From Linderina pennispora (lineage: Eukaryota; Kickxellomycota; Kickxellomycetes; Kickxellales; Kickxellaceae): 64,000 nucleotides of DNA. Within the stretch, counting starts at the first letter, position 1, and the number at the start of each line of letters is the position of its first letter. The DNA is taken from NCBI RefSeq assembly GCF_002104995.1, contig NW_024468259.1, forward strand, positions 558,001 through 622,000, written 5' to 3'. The position numbers and the translations under genes were made by a program. The notes beneath the pieces are model-generated. The model searched no databases. It was not told where the DNA came from and was given only the letters and a program-made list of their open reading frames with translations. Positions 52,898 through 62,479 of this stretch are shown piece by piece.

Positions 52898-53915
52898 AGT
52901 GTGAAAAAACTATAAGACTAGTGTTGAGCAAAGGAGGCAATGCAGCACGACCACAGGGTTGCTTTCACTTCCTGAAGGTTGGGGTATAGCGTGTTTTGCT
53001 ATTGTGGCAGTAAATGCCAATAACCTATTGTATAGCTTTGTGTTTTACTTGTATGTAGTAGAGATTGGAAAAGGGGTTGTGGCCAACATGTCTCAGCAAC
53101 TTTCATAAGGCTAGATAGCCAGCATGGCTAGGGTATTTTTAGTCAAGTCTGCTAGCGACAGCTGAAAACATGCAATGTTAGGCAAGGATGCTAGAGTCCA
53201 GGACGTAGGTTGTCACAATTATAGCTGCTGCCTCTATACCTATAGCAACTGGGGCACTAAGCTTAGTTGACGATATCAACACTACTATTGTTCTAACCTC
53301 CATCACTCATGCTGTTTACTAGTGCCTAGTGTGCAACTAAAAAGTGATATATCTACAGCATAGTACTGGCAGCACCTTAATTACTTGTTCTTGAAAGAAT
53401 ATAGCCAAATACTAGGAACCTACAAATGTATAGCCCTACCCAGTAACTGCCCAGATGGCCTATGACTAGATGGTGTGGTGCAAAATAATTGCAGTGTGAG
53501 ATGTGGACTAACCACTCAACAGATCTTAAGGTTAGGAGGCATAGTTTAAGGCTTTTCTCTAGGGGCATAGTATTGGTAAATAATGCCGAGGCAGTGATCA
53601 TCTCAGTGTGGGCATTGCAGGCAAGTATATGGTTGCTCAAAATGGACCGGATGGACTAGATAGGCATGCAGATCACTTGGGTTGATATGGTGGTCTCAAT
53701 GTGCACATGACAGAGTCCTGTCTTGAGTTAGGCAAAACCATAGATAAAGCTGAATCTGCTGCGCAATGCAGTAAAAGGCAAATGCGAATTGAACTGAAGC
53801 CAAACAGATTAATTTGCAATAGTGGCACATTATCATAAATCGCAGACCGTTTCAGCTGAACACAGCTTTTATTCTGTTCGAAATTAAGCTTATGTGTGAA
53901 CTTCAATAGAGGCTA
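52898..53915. other. Intergenic
   Basis: About 1 kb, AT-rich, P450 promoter side; one minus-strand open frame (53377-53640) lacks support. Confidence 0.4.
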
Positions 53916-54686
53916 TTAGCGGACCTGACTTGCTGCCTCCTCAACACCCAGCTGCACAGACATGGCTAGGTCCGAATGCTTGAATGCCTGGCGTGTGAAC
54001 TGAATACCTGAAAATAACCCAAACACAAGCGTGCTAAATGTATACTGCAGCTGTGTGCTCAGTCTCATCGTATGCGGCTCGCGGCGCCTGTATCTGCGAC
54101 AAGCTAGGAACATAACGATGGCCTCGGCGCTGTGCACCAAGATCAGTGACCCGAGCATGAAGCGGAAAAGCCTTTGTGGCAGCACCCAGTAAACCCACAG
54201 AGTGACCAGGTTCTGCTGGTTGGTGTATGCGAAATACCACAGAGCCAGAAATCCACCGATGGTGGCTACAACGATAGGCATGGGTGGTAGCTTGAACACA
54301 ATTGGTGTACGTTCATCCTTAGAGCTCAGTTCACGCACACGTCGCATCAGCAGTGCACGGTGTGCATCATGTGCCATATCCATGACTCGGCGCATGGTAG
54401 TCGCTGGACCCCACTGCTTGTTAATGTCAAACTTGCGCGTTTCCTTGCAAGTCACGTCGCCGTTTTTCCACGACCACTCAATAGTTATTGTGTCAATGTC
54501 GAGGTCGAGGACATGCGCACACTGCGCCTCTGGGCAGCAGCCGTAATAGCGGACAAAATCCAGGATGTCGCGGTCATAGTGGTCATTGAGTCGGTCCAGA
54601 ACATGGTCCTTCTCGGCGCTCAATGAACCATTGCTCCTGGGGTGTGATTTGTCACTATGAACCCCGTTTGTTAGTTCAGGTGTCAT
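53916..54686 (-). CDS. DUF2470-like membrane protein
   Basis: 256 residues. The N-terminal half resembles DUF2470 (DRLNDHYDRDILDFVRYYGC ... HVLDLDIDTITIEW), a fold related to heme-utilisation proteins. The second half has three to four TM helices (PIVVATIGGFLALWYFAY, LGSLILVHSAEAIVMFLACR, LQYTFSTLVFGLFSGIQF). The DUF2470 plus TM arrangement is known in fungal membrane proteins of unknown function. Single exon. Confidence 0.7.
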   Translation of the reverse strand: MTPELTNGVHSDKSHPRSNGSLSAEKDHVLDRLNDHYDRDILDFVRYYGCCPEAQCAHVLDLDIDTITIEWSWKNGDVTCKETRKFDINKQWGPATTMRRVMDMAHDAHRALLMRRVRELSSKDERTPIVFKLPPMPIVVATIGGFLALWYFAYTNQQNLVTLWVYWVLPQRLFRFMLGSLILVHSAEAIVMFLACRRYRRREPHTMRLSTQLQYTFSTLVFGLFSGIQFTRQAFKHSDLAMSVQLGVEEAASQVR

Positions 54687-56272
54687 GGAAAAATGATAGT
54701 TTTGTATGTATCTGAAGGAGATTGCACTGAAGAAAAGTACAGGTGCAAATCGGGATAAAAGATAGAAGGGAGTCTATGCTAGCAGAGAAAGGGCTGATTT
54801 GTAAAATATAGCGTGCTGCAGAAATACATGATGAGTTTCTAAAAACGAGCATTGAATTCGCAATATTCTGCTGCCATCATTACTACTGCAAACAAATTTA
54901 CCTTGCTGCTCACCTGTAAATTTAGCTGGGACATCTTATTCGAGTGGCCTCACTAGTTTACGGCCATGACGCCACATCGTCTGCCCTCACCAAAGCAATA
55001 TATGAAAAATGCAGTTTCCGCCATGTGTTTTTTGCTATATCGATGTGTTAATCGCTGATATTACATGGCTGTGTAGTTGGGAATTAATCGAGGCAAGTTA
55101 ACATAGGAATATAAATGGTCTGCTGACAAGCAAGCACGTGGAGTTAAAGTCGTCTTTGCCAAGCCTAATCGACACTGTCAGTGCAGCAGCGCCGACGCAC
55201 CCGCAAAATAAAGGGTCCTGAAACCTCTTCAACAAAAGTAGTGACCACTTCAGATGGATATAACGAATAGCCGATGCCTCTGATCCGACGTATAAGACAA
55301 GTCATGGCAGTCCTCCTTCCTGCAGGAGATGAAAATGAGGGTATGGCTAGTGGCAGAGCCAACTCAAAATCCAAGTGGCAGAACTGCAACCACAGCGAGT
55401 GGTGCAGGCGATGCGAATGCTTCAGGAACTCCACGTGTCCTGGTTTGTATTAATGCCTCAGGCTATTTTAGGGTCTCAGGTACTGGAAATGCACTAACCG
55501 CATGGTGTGCATCAGCCACGAGTAATACACAGGCCACAGGGAACGCACCAGCTACTGTAATCTGTATCCTAAGCATTTGTATATATCGTAGGAGATACTA
55601 TCTGCAACTAGGAGCTATCAGTCAGGCTCTTATTACCCTTTGTTTCAGGCAGTATACGGGCACCTTCCATGGTGATCTCTTAGGTGCCGTATTCAAGGGT
55701 GCAGCAGATTTCGCAGAAAAGAAAAGAGAGCAATAAGGAAGTAAGAGCCAGACCTTGCAAGTGCACGTATTTTGCAAACAGAAGCAACCTTAGTGAACAG
55801 TGCGGAATGGCCGAAGAGTGGGCTTCATTGCGAGTCCGACAGAGTGAGCCATGCGGCCTTATGTCGGGGCTTAGTCGTGAAAGTCTACTAAGAAAACCCT
55901 TTGGACGTAACACAAAGGCCGTCGGCTGTCCGACAACTTCGATCCCCTACCCTTTCAGGAGAGTGCTATCGACCCAAAGAAGGCAGGTACTAGCGAGTGC
56001 AAAGGTATCGGCGACATTCCTTGGACTTCTGGGAACACTGTGGCTATTGCTGCTTGCTCATCACCGATGTTTCCAGTAATTCATTGGCGGGCCCTGTTTT
56101 CCACAGGATCCATTAATAAGCATGGAATGAAGCAGTGCACATGGCTTCTGAAAGAATCATATACTGGTACGTCCGGGCACAGGTATAAAAGAAGCCATGC
56201 ACAATCGTGGGGGGGGGGGAGCATGAAACAAAGAGCTATATCAATCTTTGACCAGATCCAGAAGTATCCAAA
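54687..56272. other. Intergenic with one doubtful open frame
   Basis: About 1.6 kb. The open frame 55329-55736 (plus) has Ser/Thr/Ala/Gly-rich segments such as TATTASGAGDANASG resembling linkers of secreted proteins, but no signal peptide and a poor composition afterwards. It may be a decayed secreted-protein gene. A run of nine or more G lies near 56210. Confidence 0.3.
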
Positions 56273-57021
56273 ATGTCAAACTCACGCATCAATATCCACA
56301 TTCTGGCGAACAAGTTCTCGCCCGGTGGTCTTGCAAGCCTCGACAACTTTAAAATCGCCACAGAGCCAGATCCTACCAAGTACTCGCTGAGGGAGAACCA
56401 AGTACTGATTCGCACCCTGTATCTCTCCATTGATCCGTACCAACATGGCCGTCTGACCGGCGAAACCGACAGCTACGTCCTTCGCTATGAGATTAACGAG
56501 CCGATCAGCAACTTGGCTCTGCTGCCGTCGAGGCATCAACTAGTGCTGGTTTGGCAGAGGGCGATATTGTCAGTACGCCAGGTGCCAACTAGGAGAGCTT
56601 TTCGGTAGTCGATGCTGCTACTGTGCGCGAGGTTCTGATGGACTCCAGTACTGGCGCGCGCGACGCTGTGGCTATCTTCAGCCTGCCGTAGTTTGCTGCA
56701 TATACTGGGCTGATGGAGGTCGGAAAGCCCAAGGCTGGTGAGACCATCCTGGCCTCTTCAGCATCGGGCACTGTTGACCAGATTGTTGTTCAGCTCGCCA
56801 AGGCTCGCGGTCTGCGTGTTATTGGTGTTGCTGGCTCTGACGACAAGGTCGGATGTACCAAGTGCCTGGGTGCTGATGCTGCCTTCAACTACAAGACATG
56901 CGGAAACTTTGTCGAGGCGATCAAGAGGGTAGCTCCTGAGGGAGTTGACATCTACTATGACAATGTGGGTGGCGAGTTCCTGGACGCTGCTCTTGCCAAC
57001 ATCAACACTGGTGCGCCCTAA
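56273..57021 (+). pseudogene. MDR-family NAD(P)H-dependent oxidoreductase, broken
   Basis: The start is good (SNSRINIHILANKFSPGGLA ... ENQVLIRTLYLSIDPYQHGR), matching the leukotriene-B4 dehydrogenase/YfmJ-like branch of zinc-free medium-chain reductases. A frameshift near 56530 moves the code to AGLAEGDIVSTPGAN. In-frame stops occur at 56590 (where a Trp is usual) and 56689. The Rossmann part resumes with KPKAGETILASSASGTVDQI and EGVDIYYDNVGGEFLDAAL, then ends prematurely at 57021; the C-terminal third is absent. Confidence 0.88.
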
Positions 57022-57227
57022 AAAACGTGTAAATGCGCCTTCATTTCCACTAGAGCCTTTTGCAGTCTACTTTACAATTCACGTTCTTCAACCCGCAGCT
57101 TTACTTGTTATATTGCCGCATATCCTGCTGGCAACATCAGAGACCATGTCAATATCGTGTATGACTGAATGCATGCAGTGTACTTGCGTACACATACAGA
57201 AAGCGGCAATCTTGTTAGAAAAAAGGG

Positions 57228-57869
57228 TCAACCGAAATACTGCACAATAAAGTAAATGCCCACACACGTAGCCAGCATACCTGCTGCCAGAATAATCTTA
57301 TCCTGGGTCGTCCGCCGGTTGATATACGTGATAACTGACTTTGACAGCCCTAGAGTACTATCGGCGTTCAGGATCCTCTTATGCGCGCCCTGCAGCATCC
57401 CGCGCTGCTCACGCAAATTGCCCAGCGACGCCACACCCTGAGCGATGTAGTTGTCTAGTGCCAACTCGCTACGCTGATAAAACGCATCCTCGCCTTGCGG
57501 GCCATCCATAGTAATCGCCGTATCCATGGGCTGTGAGGCGTTTGGTCGCTGGAACAGCTCAGCGCGCTCGTGAGAGTATGTGGTTTGGTTCTGCTTGTGC
57601 TGCTTTATCTTCTCAACGCGTCGTTTGAGGTTCTCGTGGTCGTCGGCCATGGCAGTTGCCCGGTCAATCATCATGCGGCGCTTGCGCTCGTTGGTGTCTT
57701 GGCGGGCCAGAATGCGGTATTCGGCAATTTTCTTGCCAAGCGTCTGCAGGTCTTGGGCAATACCGGCCTGGAGGACCTGGGAGTCGGTGCGTGTGTCCAG
57801 TTCAAACTCGCTGACATTCTGCTTGATCTTGTGCAGAAGCCGCTGGGCGGCGTTGTACTCGCTGGTCAT
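57228..57869 (-). CDS. BOS1: Golgi Qb-SNARE Bos1/membrin
   Basis: 213 residues from the ATG at 57869 (MTSEYNAAQRLLHKIKQN). An N-terminal three-helix region is followed by the SNARE motif at about residues 130-190 (YIAQGVASLGNLREQRGMLQ; AHKRILNADSTLGLSKSVI), with the zero-layer Gln in REQRGML. The C-terminal TM anchor is KIILAAGMLATCVGIYFIVQ. Bos1 is the Qb-SNARE of ER-to-Golgi vesicle fusion. The frame is open to an upstream ATG, but the family starts here. Confidence 0.92.
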   Translation of the reverse strand: MTSEYNAAQRLLHKIKQNVSEFELDTRTDSQVLQAGIAQDLQTLGKKIAEYRILARQDTNERKRRMMIDRATAMADDHENLKRRVEKIKQHKQNQTTYSHERAELFQRPNASQPMDTAITMDGPQGEDAFYQRSELALDNYIAQGVASLGNLREQRGMLQGAHKRILNADSTLGLSKSVITYINRRTTQDKIILAAGMLATCVGIYFIVQYFG

Positions 57870-58054
57870 TGCTATATAAAGAGTGCAAGGGTGCAAGAAA
57901 TGAGCATCCTTCCTACTGTTTGGCCGTGTGACTTGCTGGGATTTCACCACATGTCTGTGCAGCCTCCCGTTGTGGGAAGCGAGGATCTCTGGGAAACATT
58001 CGGAGATTTGCCATTTCTGGTATCGAATAGGGAGTACAAATTTAGAGAAATGCG

Positions 58055-59225
58055 TTAGATGCCAGTCGTGGTAGCAGCTGCCATGGGCTTGGGCTCTGCT
58101 GGCTGATGGCCACCGCTTGTAAGCCCGCTGAGCTCAAGCCCGAACTGTTTCTGCACGTGCTCCCGCCACCTCTCCTCAGCAACAGGTGGCATTGCGTACG
58201 TATGGATGCCCTCGACAGGGAACTGGCGGCTCTTCACATCCACATCATACTCCTGGATGGCATCGGCCATGCGCGGACCCAGATCAGCATAGCTCTGGCA
58301 GAATTTGGGCGTGAACCGGTCAAAGAACCCGACCATGTCTGATAGCACCAAGACCTGGCCGGAGGTGGCTGAGCCAGCGCCAATGCCAATAGTCGGGATT
58401 CGCAGCAGCTTGGTGATCGTCTCAGCAACCAGCGACGGCATCGCCTCGAGCACCATGGCGAAGCACCCGGCCTGCTGCAGAGCCAGCGCATCGTCGACCA
58501 GGGCCTGCGCCTTGGCCACCGACTTGCCTTGCACGCGGAACCCGCCCAGCGCCACGGCAGTCTGCGGCGTCAGTCCTATATGGCCCACGACAGGGATGCC
58601 AGCGCCATTGACGATTGCGTCGATTTTGGGCGCGCCGCGCCGGCCAATCTCCAGCTTGACGGCCTCAGCGCGGCCCTCTTTGACCATGCGGATGGCATTG
58701 TTGACGGCAGTCGCCTCGTCGTTCTGGTAGGAGCCAAAGGGCAGGTCGGCGACCTGGAAGCACGACTGCTGGCCGCGTGCCACGGCCTTGCTGTGGTGCA
58801 CCATCTCGTCCATGGTGATCTGGGATGTGTCGGTGTGGCCCAGGGCTACCATAGCCAGGGAGTCGCCGACAAGCGTCATATCGATCTGCGCACGCTCACA
58901 TGCCACGGATGTCGGGTAGTCGTAGGCAGTCATCATGCTGATCGGCTTATTGTCTTTGTACATCTTGCGGATCGTCTGCACGGTGACCTTTGGACGGTCT
59001 ATTGTGAAGGGGCCTGCATGTTAGTTGGGATTCGGCGGGGAGATAGGGGTGGGAATATTTTGTTTGGTGAGAAGGGAAATTTCTCTTACCTGCGGTGTCA
59101 CGGGCGATTGGCCGTGCGCTGTATGCACGCATGCCAAGCAGTGCGGGTAGGTTGCGGGTGTACGGCGCCGCGGCCATACCCAGGGCCGATTTTCTGGCAG
59201 TAGCTGCGGTAAGTGGGAAAGCCAT
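58055..59225 (-). CDS. ECM31: 3-Methyl-2-oxobutanoate hydroxymethyltransferase
   Basis: Two exons, 59225-59090 and 58998-58055; 359 residues; the 91-bp intron has GTAAGA...CAATAG ends. Exon 1 encodes a mitochondrial-type presequence (MAFPLTAATARKSALGMAAA, Arg/Ala/Ser-rich). Exon 2 gives the PanB fold: ISMMTAYDYPTSVACERAQI, DMTLVGDSLAMVALGH, QVADLPFGSY, KLEIGRRGAPKIDAIV and VVGHIGLTPQTAVALGGFRV. It makes ketopantoate from 2-oxoisovalerate and methylene-THF, the first committed step of pantothenate/CoA synthesis. Confidence 0.95.
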
Positions 59226-59716
59226 TCTGCTTAATTATGTGCGTGTGCGTGACTCTTTCTGGGAAAATCAAGGCTGAACTGCTGGTGGAGGTTGTGCAGG
59301 TTCGCGTGAACAAAAAATGGCTGCTTATCAATGCGGGCCGAATAGAATGCGCTGGAGATAAGGGAGGAATTCACCGTCGATTCCGTCGGCAGAGATAACG
59401 ACAAGGGTATGCAGAAAAGAAAAATGTAGGCTGTAAAGGAGAAAAAGCAAGGAAGGACGGTGCTCTATTTATGCCCAGGAGCTTTTTTCATAGATGCTCG
59501 GGCCCAGTAGGACAAAAAACCACCGCCTGTTTCTTTTTCAGGTGCTGTCTGCCTTGCCCCCAGCTGCCGACTAAAATCGGTCGATCCAGTTGGTTCAAAT
59601 CCCTCCGGCCACAGGCAGGCCGGGTAGGGCGAAGGTTTCCGTTGTATGAGAAAATTTATTAAATTCCACCGCCACGATAGCTGTCCAACAAAACACGAGC
59701 ATGTCCCTCCAATCGT
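59226..59716. other. Intergenic
   Basis: About 490 bp between the ketopantoate enzyme and the xylulokinase 3' end. A B-box-like GGTTCAAATCCC lies near 59592, but its T-stem does not pair, so no tRNA is called. Confidence 0.4.
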
Positions 59717-61367
59717 TTACTTCCAGTTTGCAGCAACATTGCGAAGGAACTCGAAATCGACCATCGCCTTTTCATACACTTCGCAGCGCTCCTTATCTGG
59801 GTGGCACACTGGCATAACCGCGTACTTGGCATTGTCCGCATGTCTTGGCATGGCGCGGATAGCGCCGCCGTACGCCGGCATTGCAGGGCTCTTTGCAGTA
59901 AACGTGCCATTGTCGATGATGCCAAGCGTATATACGGGAGTGCCAAACACATCAGCGATTATCTGCCGCAGAACCGGGTTCTGTGAAGCGCCACCAGTAA
60001 CAACGATGGTTGAGGGCAGTTGGCGGGATTTGCGCCGAAAGTCGAGACGCATGCTCATTGCCTGCGACTCCAGAATCATGCGCGCATCGGCAGATGTCTC
60101 GGCTGTTACGGCGAACCGGTTACTGGACTGTGGGCTCACCAGATCACCAGAATCGGAGCGCACGAACCGGTACGTGCCCTTAGTCTTGGGCAGAATCTCT
60201 GTGGCTAGGTAAAAGAACCCGAACCTGTCTGGCATCGGCAGGTTCGGCAGCCATATCATTGAACTGCTGCCAGGAGCCACCGGCGGAGATGCTATTGCGG
60301 ATGTGCTCGCGTGCCAGCGACCCGTTCTTATAGCACAGCATTGCCATATACCGGTCAGGGTCAGTTGGATGTTGTAGCACATGGCCGTCCGTAAACGACG
60401 CACTGGTGGGTTTGCCGGCGCCGTAAGGGTACGTGTCGAGCGACGACAGCACAGTATCGCTCGTGCCGAGGCTGATCACCATGGCGGAGCTGCGGGCGCC
60501 GGAAAGCAGCGACTCGAATCCAGCAAATGCAGACGGATTATCGCCTGTAAATGCAACAACGGGACATGGCGGCATCCCGTATTTTGCTCTAAAATACTCA
60601 GCAAGCGTGCCAATCTGTGCATCGGCCATCACGGGATGCGGCCCAAGCTTGGCACTTAACCCTTGGTCAACGCTATTGCAGAGGTGTTCAGACCACGCCA
60701 TCTGGCCAATATCGTAGAGGTTGGTGCCCGAGGCGTCGCTGGCGTCGATGGGCGCGAGTTTGCCAATTATAAGCGAGGCGGCAAACGACGATACTAGGGA
60801 AATATGAGCCACCTGGGACCAGCGGTCCGGGTCGGTCTGCTTGATTTTCGCAATCTGCGCACCCGTGAACCGCTCGAAGGCAACGGACCCAGAGATCCGG
60901 GCCAGATTAGCTGCGCTGCCCGCCGCTTGCTCCAGGCCCTTGCACTGCACAGCGGTGCTCGAATCCTCCCAGATCGGCGAGTCCATGACAGCAAAGGCAT
61001 TCTGGAGCTGCTCCTTCAGGGCCGCTTTCGAATCAAGCCTGGCAAGCGACTCTACGCCCTGCTGGGTCCAGTACACACTGCCGTGCTGCTGAGCGGCGCC
61101 GCTGATTCCACAAATCCGGGATGCGTAGCCTGAGCTGCAGAGCTCGCTGAACAGTCTGTCGATGGCTTCGACCCAGAGGAGCACGGGAGTCGTGGCAGTG
61201 TCGTTGCGGATGTGGCGGCCGTTGGTGGTGGCATAGGTGGGGAAGGCAGTGTCGAATGGAATGGTGGCTTCGTGGATGATGTCGCCGGCAGAAGTAACGA
61301 GGATTCCCTTGAGCTGCTGCGTGCTGAGATCCAACCCCAGGAACAGAGGGTCCGACGATGTCGTCAT
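59717..61367 (-). pseudogene. XKS1: D-xylulokinase with one frameshift
   Basis: The start ATG at 61367 gives MTTSSDPLFLGLDLSTQQLK, the FGGY-kinase N-terminus (phosphate-1 loop). It continues through GISGAAQQHGSVYW, DSPIWEDSSTAVQC, FTGAQIAKI and SAMVISLGTSDTVL. At about 60231-60240 the frame shifts by one base. The C-terminal domain then runs in the other phase (FGFFYLATEILP, VTGGASQNPVLRQIIADVFG) to 59717. Everything else is intact, so this is a very recent lesion or a sequence error. Xylulokinase phosphorylates D-xylulose to feed pentose into the pentose-phosphate pathway. Confidence 0.85.
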
Positions 61368-61549
61368 TGCAAAGTACGAGTCGGAATAGCGGATTAGTAA
61401 TCGACCGGGAAATATAGCTCCAGCTCGCGTCGATGGGCATAAAGGCGGCGCCATCGGGCAAGGGCAGTTTATGGACCAAGCACACCTTTTCTTTTTGTTT
61501 TCTTCAGCATAAACTATTTCTTGAACCCGGAAATTCAGCAACGTTTGCA
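61368..61549. promoter_or_regulatory. Divergent promoter between xylulokinase and CCS1
   Basis: Only 182 bp separate the two ATGs, so the genes share one promoter region. No clear TATA box seen. Confidence 0.6.
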
Positions 61550-62293
61550 ATGTCTATCAAGGTAGAATTTGCAGTGGACATGACGTGCCAGAGCTGCGTC
61601 GATGACATCGGCCAGATCCTCAGCAGCACAGCAGGCGTCACCGCCTACGACATCTCGCTGGCGGACAAAACGGTGTTGGTCTCGGGCACGGCCAGCCCGA
61701 CACAGCTGCTCAATGCGTTCAAGGACTCTGGGCGGTCAGCCGTGGTGCGCGGGGCCGGATCAACCAACGGCAATATTGGAGCGGCTGTGTGCATTTTTGA
61801 AGAGGGCCGCAGGCTGACCGACCGGACCAAGGGCCTGGCGCGGTTTGTCCAGGTCAGCGACTCGCTGTGCTTTGTGGATATTACGGTCAGCGGAATCCCC
61901 GACGGCGACCACGGCGTGGCGATTCATGCAGCAGGCGACCTGAGCAATGTGCCCGAGTCCTGCGGCCCGCATTGGAACCCGGACAATAAAGAGCATGGCG
62001 GCAGGGATGCGGGCCACCGGGGCGACCTCGGGAACATCACGGTCAAGGACGGGTGGGGTGATTTGACGTTCGAGACGGATCGGTTCAAGGTCTGGGAGAT
62101 CATTGGCCGGTCGATGGTCATTGCTGAGGGCAGAGACGACCTGAAGAGCGAGGGCAGCAGCGGCAGGGGCATTTTGGCCGGCGTGGTGGCCCGCAGTGCT
62201 GGGCTGTTTGAGAACGATAAGCAGGTCTGTGCGTGCTCGGGCAACACGCTGTGGACTGAGCAGCGCCTGGTCGACGAGGGCCGCCGGTTGTAG
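61550..62293 (+). CDS. CCS1: Copper chaperone for Cu/Zn superoxide dismutase
   Basis: 247 residues, similar to yeast Ccs1/Lys7 (249). Domain 1 is a heavy-metal-associated fold with copper-binding MTCQSC at residues 11-16. Domain 2 is SOD-like (FVDITVSGIPDGDHGVAIHA; HWNPDNKEHGGRDAGHRGDL; FKVWEIIGRSMVIAEG) and lacks some SOD metal ligands, as usual. Domain 3 carries the CxC motif in VCACSGNTLW near the end. It delivers copper and forms the disulfide in Sod1. Start chosen because the family begins at this Met; the frame is open further upstream. Confidence 0.95.
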   Translation: MSIKVEFAVDMTCQSCVDDIGQILSSTAGVTAYDISLADKTVLVSGTASPTQLLNAFKDSGRSAVVRGAGSTNGNIGAAVCIFEEGRRLTDRTKGLARFVQVSDSLCFVDITVSGIPDGDHGVAIHAAGDLSNVPESCGPHWNPDNKEHGGRDAGHRGDLGNITVKDGWGDLTFETDRFKVWEIIGRSMVIAEGRDDLKSEGSSGRGILAGVVARSAGLFENDKQVCACSGNTLWTEQRLVDEGRRL

Positions 62294-62479
62294 ATGCACG
62301 TGACTTTGTCTAAAATAAACACCGCTCTAGGGGCGGAGGCTAACTCGCTCCGCATGACAGTTGCCAAGGCAACAGGGCCGCGGTGGGGTCAGTTCCTTGA
62401 CAAACTGAGGGGTTCTCGCCTTGTCTTTGCTTCAATTACCCTCTTTATTTGCATTTCACAAACACTGTATTTTCTCGAA

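Noticed and set aside
59560-59620. tRNA-like B box GGTTCAAATCCC
   Set aside because: The T-stem does not pair and no matching acceptor stem or clear A-box was found.
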